Shown here: piece after piece, positions 34,488 to 43,771 of the stretch
Layout of the letters: each line of letters begins with the position of its first letter
Numbering within the stretch: the stretch's first letter is position 1
DNA from: RGIG1995 sp045652425
Lineage (GTDB): Bacteria > Bacillota > Clostridia > Oscillospirales > CAG-272
Length of the DNA: 64,000 nucleotides
Assembly: GCA_045652425.1 (NCBI GenBank)
Contig: JAZRUG010000048.1
Span: 1-64,000 of the forward strand
Direction: 5' to 3'
Made by a program: the position numbers and the translations under genes
Notes under the pieces: generated by a model
Databases searched by the model: none
Seen by the model: only the letters and a program-made list of their open reading frames with translations
What the model was told of the DNA's origin: nothing

Positions 34488-35846
34488 ATGCGCAGTGAAG
34501 TTTTTGAAAAGTATAGTAAGATTGTTGACCAATACAGCGAATTGATTCTAAAGGCTGAAAGGTATATTTTTGCTAATCCCGAGACCGGTTTTAAGGAATT
34601 TAAGACAACTAAATACCTTGAAGATGCTTTTGAGGCTTTAGGTTATACTCTTCATAAGGCAGAGGGAATTACAGGATTTTATACCGATATAGATACAGGC
34701 AGACCGGGACCTAAAGTTCTTATTTTCGGTGAACTTGACTCTGTTATTTGCTCGGAACACCCCGAGGCTGACAAAGAAACGGGTGCTGTTCATTCTTGCG
34801 GACACAACTGTCAGTGCGCAGCTCTCCTTGGTATAGCGGCGGCTTTAAAAACTCCCGGCGCGCTTGACGGACTTTCCGGTTCTGTTAAGCTTTGTGCAGT
34901 ACCTGCAGAGGAATTGCTTGAAACGGAATACAGAGAAGAATTAAGAAAAAAGGGAATAATCAAATATTACGGCGGTAAAGTTGAATTTATGAGCCGCGGC
35001 TACTTTGATGATTGCGACCTTGCATTTATGATACATACAATGACAGGTGAACCCTATTCACTCTTTATTAAATCGGGCTCAAATGGTTGTATTTCAAAGA
35101 ATATTATATATAAGGGTAGAGCATCTCACGCAGGCGGTGCCCCGCAAAATGGAATAAATGCCCTTTATGCCGCAAATATGGGCTTTAATGCTGTTAATGC
35201 TCTTCGTGAAACTATGGTAGACGGTGAATATGGAAGAATTCATTCTATTATCACAAACGGCGGACAGATGGTTAATGCTATTCCTTCGGAGATCGCCGTT
35301 GAAACTCAAGTAAGAGGCGCGACGAATGAGATTATAAAGAAGATTAACGATAAAGTTAATAGAGCCTATGCGGCAGCGGCGGCATCTATCGGCGCTAACG
35401 TTGAGATACACGACAGACCGGGATATTCCCCCGTTAATAACGACCAGACTATGATAGATTTGTTTAAAACAGTTGCCGAAGGTTGTACAGATCCCGAAAA
35501 AGTAAAGATTGCTTACGTAAGAGGCGGCGGATGTTCGGATATCGGTGATATTCAGAGCGTTATGCCTGCAATTCACCCGAATGTTTCAGGGGCGACGGGA
35601 AGAGCGCATGGTTCGGATTACTATATAACTAACCCTGAAAGCGCGTGTGTGTTCTCGGCAAAGGTTCAGCTTACTTTCCTTCACGCTTTGTTGAAAGATG
35701 ATGCGGCAGAGGCAAAGAAGGTTATTGCAAACTCGCAGCATCCATATAAGACAAAGGCGGAATACTTTGCGGCGATTAATGCATTTTTGAGAGATAAAGA
35801 AGCGGTTATCTACAATGATGACGATACCGTTACGCTTGATATTTAA
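34488..35846 (+). CDS. M20-family amidohydrolase, tandem copy 2
   Basis: A 452-residue paralogue of the preceding gene, with long stretches nearly identical at the DNA level (for example around GELDSVICSEH, the YYGGKVEFM segment and the NALYAANMGFNAVNALRE region). Its metal motif is HSCGHNCQCAALLG instead of CGHHCQT. The C-terminal third (from about MIDLFKTVAEGC) is more diverged from copy 1, suggesting different substrate choice. AAGGAGTG is upstream and the gap to copy 1 is 38 bases. Confidence 0.92.
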   Translation: MRSEVFEKYSKIVDQYSELILKAERYIFANPETGFKEFKTTKYLEDAFEALGYTLHKAEGITGFYTDIDTGRPGPKVLIFGELDSVICSEHPEADKETGAVHSCGHNCQCAALLGIAAALKTPGALDGLSGSVKLCAVPAEELLETEYREELRKKGIIKYYGGKVEFMSRGYFDDCDLAFMIHTMTGEPYSLFIKSGSNGCISKNIIYKGRASHAGGAPQNGINALYAANMGFNAVNALRETMVDGEYGRIHSIITNGGQMVNAIPSEIAVETQVRGATNEIIKKINDKVNRAYAAAAASIGANVEIHDRPGYSPVNNDQTMIDLFKTVAEGCTDPEKVKIAYVRGGGCSDIGDIQSVMPAIHPNVSGATGRAHGSDYYITNPESACVFSAKVQLTFLHALLKDDAAEAKKVIANSQHPYKTKAEYFAAINAFLRDKEAVIYNDDDTVTLDI

Positions 35847-35866
35847 TTAAAGAGGGGTTTTGCTCT

Positions 35867-37231
35867 GTGGAAAATGTGGTTTTTGAAAAATATGATGCTA
35901 TAGTAAGAAAATATACCGATTTGATTCTTGATGCGGAAAAGTATATATTTAATAATCCGGAGCTTGGATATAAGGAATACAAAACTAACAAATATCTTGC
36001 TGAAAAGTTTGAAGAACTTGGGTATGAGCTTCATATGGCGGAAGGCTTAACCGGTTTCTATACAGAGATTGATACGGGCAGACCGGGGCCGAAAGTTCTT
36101 GTTTTTGGTGAACTTGATGCTATTATTTGTGCCGAGCATCCCAATTCCGATAAAGAAACGGGCGCAGCTCACTCTTGCGGCCATAACTGCCAATGCGCAG
36201 CTTTGCTTGGTATTGCGGCGGCTCTTAAGACTCCCGGCGCACTTGACGGACTTTCAGGCTCTATTAAGCTTTGCGCAGTGCCTGCTGAAGAAACTCTTGA
36301 GAGTGATTTCAGAGAAGAGATGAGACAAAAAGGCTTGATTAAGTATTTCGCCGGTAAAGTAGAATTTATGTGGAGAGGTTACTTTGACGACTGTGATATT
36401 GCGTTTATGGTTCATACCTTGAATAGTATGGAGCCATACAGCATCTATATGAAGAAGGGTTCGAACGGCTTTGTAACCAAGAGTATTAAATATAAGGGGG
36501 TTGCTTCTCATGCGGGCGCGGCTCCACAAAGAGGGGTTAACGCTTTCTACGCGGCAACTTTAGGTGTTCAGGCGATAAATGCACTTCGCGAGACTATGGT
36601 AGATGGCGAATACGCAAGAGTTCACCCAATTATGACGTCGGGCGGACAGATGGTTAACGCTATTCCTTCGGAGGCTGTTCTTGAAGCGCACGTAAGAGGT
36701 GCGTCGAACGCTATCATTAAGAAAGTTAACGATAAGGTTAACAGAGCGTTTGCCGCGTCGGCTGCATCTATCGGAGCCAACGTTGAAATACACGACAGAC
36801 CGGGGGCTTCTCCCGTTGAAAATGATGACACAATGCTTGACCTTGGACACAGAGTAGCGCCTATGTGTACGACTCCCGATAAGATTAAATATAATCCCGC
36901 GCGTGGAGGCGGTTGCTCGGATATCGGTGATATACAGTGTGTTATGCCTGCATTCCACCCCTACGTTTCGGGGGCTACGGGAAGAAGTCACGGCAATAAC
37001 TATTTTGTAACTAATCCAGACAGCGCATGTGTGTTCTCGGCGGTATATCAGCTTGTATATCTCCACGAACTATTGAAGGACGACGCGGCAGAGGCAAAAA
37101 AAGCTATTGCAAACTTTACGCCCGTATATAAGACCAAAGAAGAGTACTTTGCGGCTATAGATGAGTTCTATAAAGATAAAGAAGCTGTTATCTACAACGA
37201 AAACGGCACCGTAAAACTCGACTATAAATAA
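35867..37231 (+). CDS. M20-family amidohydrolase, tandem copy 3
   Basis: A 454-residue third paralogue, the most diverged of the three (AVPAEETLESDFREEMRQKGLIKYFAGKV; VHTLNSMEPYSIYMKKGSNGFVTKSIKYKG). The motif AAHSCGHNCQCAALLG and the GGGCSDIGDIQCVMPAFHPYVSG segment keep the metal ligands. It starts at GTG 35867 with AGAGGGG nine bases upstream, only 20 bases after copy 2. A strong terminator follows. No transporter gene is next to the trio, so their substrates must be produced or imported elsewhere. Confidence 0.92.
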   Translation: MENVVFEKYDAIVRKYTDLILDAEKYIFNNPELGYKEYKTNKYLAEKFEELGYELHMAEGLTGFYTEIDTGRPGPKVLVFGELDAIICAEHPNSDKETGAAHSCGHNCQCAALLGIAAALKTPGALDGLSGSIKLCAVPAEETLESDFREEMRQKGLIKYFAGKVEFMWRGYFDDCDIAFMVHTLNSMEPYSIYMKKGSNGFVTKSIKYKGVASHAGAAPQRGVNAFYAATLGVQAINALRETMVDGEYARVHPIMTSGGQMVNAIPSEAVLEAHVRGASNAIIKKVNDKVNRAFAASAASIGANVEIHDRPGASPVENDDTMLDLGHRVAPMCTTPDKIKYNPARGGGCSDIGDIQCVMPAFHPYVSGATGRSHGNNYFVTNPDSACVFSAVYQLVYLHELLKDDAAEAKKAIANFTPVYKTKEEYFAAIDEFYKDKEAVIYNENGTVKLDYK

Positions 37232-37277
37232 TATCTGTAACGAAAAGTGTGTGGGTGTAAGCCAACTAACATAATTT

Positions 37278-37327
37278 AAACAAGCTTACTTTTCCAATAA
37301 AACGGAAAAAATAGGCTTGTTTTTTTA
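37278..37327 (+). terminator. Terminator of the amidohydrolase trio
   Basis: Long hairpin with outer arms AAACAAGC / GCTTGTTT and inner arms TTTTCC / GGAAAA, followed by TTTTT. Confidence 0.8.
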
Positions 37328-37419
37328 CCACGGTGTAGTTATGATGAGTGAGTAGATGCTATGTAAGCCCTTTCCTGCTGTGAAAAAATATAAAATTGCA
37401 TAAAATACCTGTATAAGTA

Positions 37420-37448
37420 TTTACTTTTTTGTGAAAAAGTTGTATAAT
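37420..37448 (+). promoter_or_regulatory. Candidate promoter of the LRR protein gene
   Basis: TTTACT (37420-37425), 17 bases, TATAAT (37443-37448). The remaining part of the 300-base gap 37232-37530 is A/T-rich and contains a second TTGTATAATT copy near 37479; no other feature is evident. Confidence 0.5.
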
Positions 37449-37530
37449 TGCCTTGTATTATAAATTTTGGAAATCGAATTGTATAATTTTTCAAAATTTT
37501 GATTTTACACGAAAGGCAAGGTGAAATCTT

Positions 37531-40002
37531 ATGAAAAAATTGTGGTTTATTCTTATTGCGGTTGTGTTAATAGTGGGCGGGGTTATTTTAATCCCTCATA
37601 ATGTTGATGCGGCTACAGATGGGGTTCTTACATACAAAATTGTAGATGGTGAAGTTACAATAACCGGTTGCGATACCTCTGCTTCTGGCGAACTTGTAAT
37701 ACCCTCAACCCTCGGCGGATATCCTGTAACGAGCATAGGGGATGAAGCATTTTACCGTTGCTTCAGTTTGACGAGCATAGAAATTCCCGACAGTGTAATG
37801 AGCATAGGAACTCAGGCATTTAGAGATTGCCGAAGTTTGACGAGTGTAGTAATAGGCGACAGTGTAACGAGCATAGACGTTGAGGCATTTGGCGGTTGTA
37901 GCAGTTTGACAGAAATAAATGTATCAGAGAATAATGCTACATATAGTTCGGATAATGGAATATTGTTTAATAAAAATAAGAGTGTAATAATATGTTATCC
38001 AAAGGGAAAAACAGATACAAGTTATAAAATTCCCGAAGGAGTAACGAGCATAGGAAACAGTGCATTTTACGGTTGCGACAGTTTGACAAGCATAGAAATT
38101 CCCGAAGGAGTAACGAGCATAGACTGGAGTGCATTTTCCAATTGCAGCGGTTTGACAAGCGTAGAAATTCCTGACAGTGTAACGAGGATTGGTGTTAATG
38201 CATTTGCCTATTGCGAAAGTTTGACGAGATTAGAAATACCCGACAGTATAACGAGCATAGAGGGCGGTGCATTTATATATTGCACAAACTTGATGAGTGT
38301 AGAACTTCCAAATAGTATTTCTTGCATTGACGAAAATGTTTTTTACTGTTGCAGTAGTTTGGCAAGTGTTGTAATTCCCGATAGTGTTATAAGTATAGGG
38401 ACTGGTGCATTTGAGGGATGTGGGAGTTTGACTAGTATTGCAATTCCCAATAGTGTAAAAAGTATAGGTGCCGGTGCATTTTCTGGGAGTGGTTTAACCA
38501 GTGTTGTAATACCAGACGGGATAAGAGTAATAAATTTTGCTACATTCAGATGGTGCGGAAATCTAAAAAAAGTTGTAATTCCTAACAGCGTAATATTTAT
38601 AGGCGATGAAGCGTTTATGTATTGTGATAATTTAGTGAGCGTTGAAATTCCCAACAGTGTAACAGATATAGGGAGAAATGCATTTTCTGTATGCACCAGT
38701 TTGACGAACATAGAAATTCCTGATAGTGTAACGTACATAGACGGTAGTCAATTTTACGGTACTGCATTCTATAACAATACAAGCAATTGGGAAAATGATG
38801 TATTGTACATAGGAAATCATCTTATAGAAGCAAAAGATGCCATATCTGGAGCATATACCATAAAAGCGGGGACAAAAACTATTGCAGGTAGTGCATTTTA
38901 TAATTGCAGCAGTTTGAAAAGCGTAGAAATCCCCGACAGTGTAACGAGCATAGGTGGTGCGGCATTTTACAATTGCACCAGTTTGACGAGCATAGAAATT
39001 CCTGCCAGTGTAACGAGCATAGGTGAGAGTGCATTTTATAATTGCAGCAGTTTGACGAACATAGAAATTCCTGACAGTGTAACGAGTATAGGTAATAATG
39101 CATTTTCCGGTACTGCATTCTATAACAATACAAGCAATTGGGAAAATGATGTATTGTACATAGGAAATCGTCTTATAGAAGCAAAAGATGCCATATCTGG
39201 AGCATATACCATAAAAGCGGGGACAAAAACTATTGCACCTTACGCATTTTCCGAGTGCAGCAGTTTAAGGAGTGTAGTAATTCCCGACAGTGTAATGAGT
39301 CTAGGTGATAGAGCATTTTACGATTGCAGCAATTTAACGAGCGTAGAAATTCCAAACAGTGTAACGAGCATAGGAAATGCTGCATTTTACTATTGCGACA
39401 ATTTAACGAGCATAGAAATCCCCTCGAGTGTAACGAGCATAGGCAATAGTGCATTTTACTGTTGCAGCAGTTTGAATACAGTATATTATGGTGGTACAGC
39501 GGAAGAATGGGGCAAAATTTCGATAGGTTCATGGAATGAGCCGATGTTGAATGCTAACATAGTTTATGAATTCCCCAAACTTGAAGCCATAGAAGCTGCT
39601 ATTGAGGGAACAAGCTTGAAGCTTGGCGTTATGGGAAATAATGAAGCGGTCATAATAGCGCCAACATCAAAGAACGGCAAGGCAATGAATGTTGCAGAGC
39701 TTGAGGCAATGTCCGACGATTTAGAGGTAACAAAAGAATCAAGTAAGGGTGTTGTCGGCACCGGTTGTAAGGTTGCAGTCGGTCAATATGAGGCGGAAAT
39801 CGCTGTCAAGGGCGATATTGACGGCGACGGTATTGTAACCGTATTTGATGCGCTTATGGTTAAAAAGGCATTGGCAAACAACGGCTTTGAAAACGAAACT
39901 TTGAAAGAATTTGCAGGCGATGTTGACGGCACAGAAGTAACAGACATCGCAGATGTTGATGCAATTCTTGCACATATCGTAGGCGAAATGTTTATAGCAT
40001 AA
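37531..40002 (+). CDS. Secreted BspA-type leucine-rich repeat protein with dockerin-like C-terminus
   Basis: An 823-residue secreted protein. A signal peptide (1-27, cut near VDAATDG) is followed by more than twenty BspA-type LRR_5 units of about 23 residues with the core SLTSIEIPDSVTSIGxxAFxxC. Two longer inserts, GTAFYNNTSNWENDVLYIGN and following residues, are nearly identical to each other. The last 70 residues carry two EF-hand-like loops, GDIDGDGIVTVFDALMVKKAL and GDVDGTEVTDIADVDAIL, in the arrangement of a dockerin domain; the second loop is degenerate. Such proteins are surface-exposed or cellulosome-associated and bind host or microbial surfaces. CACGAAAGGCAAGGTG lies upstream. Confidence 0.88.
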   Translation: MKKLWFILIAVVLIVGGVILIPHNVDAATDGVLTYKIVDGEVTITGCDTSASGELVIPSTLGGYPVTSIGDEAFYRCFSLTSIEIPDSVMSIGTQAFRDCRSLTSVVIGDSVTSIDVEAFGGCSSLTEINVSENNATYSSDNGILFNKNKSVIICYPKGKTDTSYKIPEGVTSIGNSAFYGCDSLTSIEIPEGVTSIDWSAFSNCSGLTSVEIPDSVTRIGVNAFAYCESLTRLEIPDSITSIEGGAFIYCTNLMSVELPNSISCIDENVFYCCSSLASVVIPDSVISIGTGAFEGCGSLTSIAIPNSVKSIGAGAFSGSGLTSVVIPDGIRVINFATFRWCGNLKKVVIPNSVIFIGDEAFMYCDNLVSVEIPNSVTDIGRNAFSVCTSLTNIEIPDSVTYIDGSQFYGTAFYNNTSNWENDVLYIGNHLIEAKDAISGAYTIKAGTKTIAGSAFYNCSSLKSVEIPDSVTSIGGAAFYNCTSLTSIEIPASVTSIGESAFYNCSSLTNIEIPDSVTSIGNNAFSGTAFYNNTSNWENDVLYIGNRLIEAKDAISGAYTIKAGTKTIAPYAFSECSSLRSVVIPDSVMSLGDRAFYDCSNLTSVEIPNSVTSIGNAAFYYCDNLTSIEIPSSVTSIGNSAFYCCSSLNTVYYGGTAEEWGKISIGSWNEPMLNANIVYEFPKLEAIEAAIEGTSLKLGVMGNNEAVIIAPTSKNGKAMNVAELEAMSDDLEVTKESSKGVVGTGCKVAVGQYEAEIAVKGDIDGDGIVTVFDALMVKKALANNGFENETLKEFAGDVDGTEVTDIADVDAILAHIVGEMFIA
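38758..38886 (+). repeat. 129-base near-exact intragenic direct repeat, copy 1
   Basis: Matches 39109-39237 with an offset of 351 bases (117 codons); the only difference I see is CAT versus CGT (His/Arg). It encodes the insert GTAFYNNTSNWENDVLYIGN and following residues. Confidence 0.85.
39109..39237 (+). repeat. 129-base near-exact intragenic direct repeat, copy 2
   Basis: Second copy of the segment at 38758-38886. The flanking LRR units are much more diverged, so this pair is recent or maintained by gene conversion. Confidence 0.85.
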
Positions 40003-40006
40003 ATAA

Positions 40007-40037
40007 TAAAAAAGCACCCTGATGGGTGCTTTTTTTA
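40007..40037 (+). terminator. Terminator of the LRR gene
   Basis: AAAAAAGCACCC - TGAT - GGGTGCTTTTTT, four bases after the stop codon. Confidence 0.93.
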
Positions 40038-40202
40038 TGAGTAACAGGGAATCAGGAGCGTTGCTCCCGAACCCACACCAAAGAGGCTTTTTGAAAAAAG
40101 CCCCTTTGGAAACCGCAAAAACTTTTAAATGGGATGTCGAGGGCGCCATCCCCTACGAAGATACTCTGCTTGTTTATGCGTTTATTTAAAGTTTTTGGGA
40201 TT
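40038..40202. repeat. Intergenic repeat block with palindromes
   Basis: A non-coding block with CCAAAGAGGCTTTTT / AAAAAAGCCCCTTTGG at 40078-40110, GGAGCG-TT-GCTCC near 40056-40068 and G/C-rich GGGATGTCGAGGGCGCCATCCC at 40131-40153. Similar CCTTTGG/AAACC modules recur near 59220-59260 and 59630. I see no gene in it. Confidence 0.55.
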
Positions 40203-40232
40203 CTTAAGACCTTTTTTCAAAAAGGTCTTAAG
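40203..40232 (-). terminator. Hairpin terminator of the csp-like operon
   Basis: Fourteen-bp perfect arms CTTAAGACCTTTTT / AAAAAGGTCTTAAG with a two-base loop, six bases after the stop at 40239. Confidence 0.65.
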
Positions 40233-40238
40233 GTAATT

Positions 40239-41948
40239 TTATACGTCTCTTATAAGATTGAACGTATTATACAGGTCGAGCTTTCCGTAGCCCCATTGAA
40301 AATTGGGGTAGCTTCGATTGTCGTCTCGTTCGCACCCTCTTATAAGATACCCTTTTATCTGAAAAGTATCGAGCGCAATTGCATTACCTTCAACTATCCC
40401 CCATTGCAGCATAAGCGCGCAAGCCCCTGTTGTTATTGCAGTCGCAACCGACGTTCCGCTCATTATACCCTCGCCTGTAGGGAATATACCGGTTACTCTT
40501 ACTCCCGGTGCAACGAGGTCGGGCGACGATGCGGGTAATCTTGTCGGTCCCCACGACGTATTTATATACAAGCTGTTATCCTCATCATTATATGCGCCGC
40601 ATGTTATAACCGCCGTTGACGTTCCCGGTACTGTAACCGTATAATTCGGGTCCGGTTCAAGAAATTCTATCCCCTCATAGCCTATACTTGAAATGGGCAA
40701 GTATGCATCAATGGTTCCGTCGAGTATTATATCTCCGTATAGAGTAACAGTCCAAATTCCCGGTGTCGCATTTTCAATCTTTATTATCGTCGCTTGACCG
40801 CTATTCACAGATAAGGGGAAAAAATATTGAACGGTTACTTTTGCTCTTTCCAGAACGAGCCTTGAAGTATACGTAGTTCCTGCTCTTGCAGGGGTACGGG
40901 CGATAAGCTCTCCTGTCGGTGAGCGTATAGATACTGAAATTCTGTCGGAAGCTGAATTAAGTATGGACAAATATATACTGCTTTGTTGGTTTTCGTTGTT
41001 TATATCAATATCAACCGTACTGCCTCGTTCAGATAATGTTACTCGGGCATGATGCCTTTCTTGACTTTCGTTACCCGCTGCCGCGCAAATACATACGCCC
41101 GTAATATTTGAAACTGTACTTATATACTGTTCAAAAATAGTTGTTCCGTCATGGCTACCTAAATTTGTGCCTACGCCGAGGCAGATAGCCACAGGTCTGT
41201 TAAGTTCTCTTGCCTTTTGAAGTATGTATTCTATCCCTAACATCACAGAGGTCGATTCATATACGTTTCTGTTATCTTCGGGAACGAGGTAGTTGTTTCT
41301 TATAAAGCTACCCGCTTCTTTCAGTTTTACCACAATAAGCTCGGAATCGGGGGCAGCACCTCTGAAACCGCCCGATTCACGCCCCGCCGCCAATGAAGCG
41401 AGAAACGTACCGTGCCCGACTTCGTCTCGGCTTGGAACTATATCATAAGGTGGGTTGTTTTGCAGAGCTTCATTAATTTGTTGGTTTGTATATTCCGTAC
41501 CAATCAAAAAGTTTCTTGGCGGATTTCCCGATATTGTTTGGTCATAGATAGCGGCAATTCTGCTTGTGCCGTCTTCATAGCGAAAAATGGGATTAGTGTA
41601 GTCAATTCCCGTATCAACTATACCTATTAACACCCCTCTTCCTGTGAGTTCGAGAAATGCTTGTTCCTGAACTTGAATAATTCCCGAGCTTTCAAGTGCT
41701 GAACGGTCAAGTAAGCCTACAACATAAGGCAGAGAAGAATAAAAATTCGTTCCGAGAATGTCGGCGAGGCGTTCTATATCGCTGTTATCAACGTATCCTA
41801 AAATATAGTAGTCTGCCAAAAGCTGTGTAACTCTGACAAATGGATAGTTTTGAATTTCATTTATGTAATATTCGTTTGCTCTCACTACGAAATCGGTTGT
41901 GTTTGGGCTGTTGACAAACTCTTCGAGATTGTTTTGAACGTTATTCAT
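40239..41948 (-). CDS. Csp-like subtilisin-family (S8) protease, second gene
   Basis: A 569-residue subtilase with an intact triad: D112 (IVDTGID), H179 (EVGHGTFLA) and S500 (MSGTSVAT), with oxyanion Asn N293 (AAGNES). There is a 100-residue N-terminal prodomain-like region, no signal peptide, and a jellyroll-like insertion between the oxyanion Asn and the catalytic Ser (about 300-440), as in the Csp germination proteases of clostridia. Its ATG overlaps the stop of the first csp-like gene by four bases (ATGA). Csp proteases activate pro-SleC, and a SleC-like gene is encoded just beyond, divergently. Confidence 0.85.
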   Translation of the reverse strand: MNNVQNNLEEFVNSPNTTDFVVRANEYYINEIQNYPFVRVTQLLADYYILGYVDNSDIERLADILGTNFYSSLPYVVGLLDRSALESSGIIQVQEQAFLELTGRGVLIGIVDTGIDYTNPIFRYEDGTSRIAAIYDQTISGNPPRNFLIGTEYTNQQINEALQNNPPYDIVPSRDEVGHGTFLASLAAGRESGGFRGAAPDSELIVVKLKEAGSFIRNNYLVPEDNRNVYESTSVMLGIEYILQKARELNRPVAICLGVGTNLGSHDGTTIFEQYISTVSNITGVCICAAAGNESQERHHARVTLSERGSTVDIDINNENQQSSIYLSILNSASDRISVSIRSPTGELIARTPARAGTTYTSRLVLERAKVTVQYFFPLSVNSGQATIIKIENATPGIWTVTLYGDIILDGTIDAYLPISSIGYEGIEFLEPDPNYTVTVPGTSTAVITCGAYNDEDNSLYINTSWGPTRLPASSPDLVAPGVRVTGIFPTGEGIMSGTSVATAITTGACALMLQWGIVEGNAIALDTFQIKGYLIRGCERDDNRSYPNFQWGYGKLDLYNTFNLIRDV

Positions 41949-43666
41949 ACCGAAAAACCTCCTTGATTATTATAAGCGTTAAGTAAATCCAAGGTGTTAG
42001 ATATACACAATGTGCCATATCCCCACACGTTGTTGGGGTAGGGAATATTCTGCGTTCTTCTTGCCCCTTTTTGCAAAAAAGCTTTTATTCTTTGCCCATA
42101 TAAAAATTGGTCGTTTCCTTGAACTATCCCCCATTCCAGAAGCAGACAACAAGCGCCCGCAACGAATGGCGAGGCTATACTTGTTCCCGTAAATTGCATA
42201 TATCCACCGCCTGCGCGCGTCGTTAATATATTAACCGAAGGTGCTGTTATATCGGGTTTCACATATACGTCATTTCTTGTAAAACCGCGTCCTGAAAATG
42301 TTGCCGAAGTGTTGGTGTTCGCGTTATATCCCCCCACCGATATAACTCTTTCTGCAGTTGAAGGAAGTGTTAGTGTAACATCTGTATCGGGAAAAGAAAA
42401 CGCCGTATCGTTCGTAACGTCTTCGACAGTAGGAAGCCATATATCAAATCTTCCGTCAATAATATCTTCGCCTATAGCGGTGAGAGTCCATATTCCTTCG
42501 GGTATGCTTACACCTTGACTCTCTATCAGAAAATACACTTCTTGATATTGTGTTAACGGTGTCGGCTGACCGTAAAAAATACTGACCGACGTATTTGCGG
42601 TATTAAAATTATAATAATTTTGGTCAGGGGTTATAACTATGTTTGACTCATTGGTGGGCGATGATAGTCTAAAGATAATAGTATCTGAAAAGTTTTTCCA
42701 AAGAGTCATATATATTTTTTGGGACGCGCTCGAAACCGAAATGGGAATATTGATTTCTTCGCGCTGTGTAAGTGTTGCTGAATAATGATGTCCCGCCGCA
42801 CCCTCATTACCCGTGGCAACGCATATCGCCGTCTTCCATTCGTCTGCCGCAGAGTTTACGTATTGCTCAAAAAGGGAACTGCCGTCGTGTGAGCCGTTAT
42901 TTGTGCCATAACTTAAATTTATGCTTAACGGAAGCCCCAGTTCTTTTGCCTTGTCGATTGTATATTTAATACCTCTCATAACCTCGGTGGTTCTTGAAAA
43001 GGCGCCGAAGCCTCTGTTGCCTAATTTTACTGCGATAATTGTTGCTTCGGGAGCAATGCCTCTTTCTCTTCCGTTTGACTGTCTTCCGTTTCCGCAAGCA
43101 ACTCCCGCTACGGCTGTGCCGTGTCCTACAGTATCGGTAAAGGAAGATAAAGTTATAGGAGTATTGCTTGATAATGCTGCATTTATTTCTTCATTCGTAT
43201 ATTCTGCTCCTTTTGCAAACCCTTGTGGGATTTTCCCCACAGCCGATTGGTCCCATATATAAGCAATACGGCTCGTGCCGTCTTCATTTCTGAAATCGGG
43301 GTGGGTTATATCTATTCCGGAGTCAATAATTCCTACTGCCGTTCCTCTGCCTGTAAGGTTATACGGCGCATCCTGCGCTCTTGATGCGCACACCGAATAT
43401 CTACTGCTCGACAGTTCGTAGGTTAACGTCTTTGGCAGTTCTATATATTCAATAGTTGGGACTGAATAAAGCGTTCTTATTTGTTCTGCCGTACCTGTAA
43501 CTATTGCAAAACTTCCGTTCAGTATTTCAACTGATTCAACGTAGGCTGATATCGATTCGATATCACCGTTATATTTAATAATGGCTTCAAGTCTTCCGTT
43601 TGTAATTAGGTTTTCATCAAAGCGTAAAAAAATATTGGTTGGTTGTAGTGGTAAGGTTGAATTCAT
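41945..43666 (-). CDS. Csp-like subtilisin-family (S8) protease, first gene
   Basis: A 573-residue subtilase related to the next gene. The triad is D115 (IIDSGID), H182 (TVGHGTAVAG) and S496 (FTGTSIASP), with N287 as the oxyanion residue. The N-terminal 100 residues look like a prodomain ending before YNLTGRGTAVGIID. The Csp-type beta insertion lies between about residues 295 and 440. No signal peptide is seen, which fits spore localisation. GAGGAGACAAT precedes the ATG. Both proteases keep catalytic residues, in contrast to Clostridioides difficile, where CspA and CspC are pseudoproteases. Confidence 0.85.
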   Translation of the reverse strand: MNSTLPLQPTNIFLRFDENLITNGRLEAIIKYNGDIESISAYVESVEILNGSFAIVTGTAEQIRTLYSVPTIEYIELPKTLTYELSSSRYSVCASRAQDAPYNLTGRGTAVGIIDSGIDITHPDFRNEDGTSRIAYIWDQSAVGKIPQGFAKGAEYTNEEINAALSSNTPITLSSFTDTVGHGTAVAGVACGNGRQSNGRERGIAPEATIIAVKLGNRGFGAFSRTTEVMRGIKYTIDKAKELGLPLSINLSYGTNNGSHDGSSLFEQYVNSAADEWKTAICVATGNEGAAGHHYSATLTQREEINIPISVSSASQKIYMTLWKNFSDTIIFRLSSPTNESNIVITPDQNYYNFNTANTSVSIFYGQPTPLTQYQEVYFLIESQGVSIPEGIWTLTAIGEDIIDGRFDIWLPTVEDVTNDTAFSFPDTDVTLTLPSTAERVISVGGYNANTNTSATFSGRGFTRNDVYVKPDITAPSVNILTTRAGGGYMQFTGTSIASPFVAGACCLLLEWGIVQGNDQFLYGQRIKAFLQKGARRTQNIPYPNNVWGYGTLCISNTLDLLNAYNNQGGFSV

Positions 43667-43771
43667 ATATTGTCTCCTCGAATACAGTATATGAATTTTT
43701 TTAGTATTTGACAGTCAAATGAAAATTATTTGCATAAGATGTTATCAAGAAATGATAATGAGGTGATTTTT

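Noticed and set aside
37531..39500. Regular short repeats that might be taken for a CRISPR array or tandem repeat locus
   Set aside because: Units are about 69 bases, in frame and encode BspA-type LRRs; no unique spacers between identical repeats.
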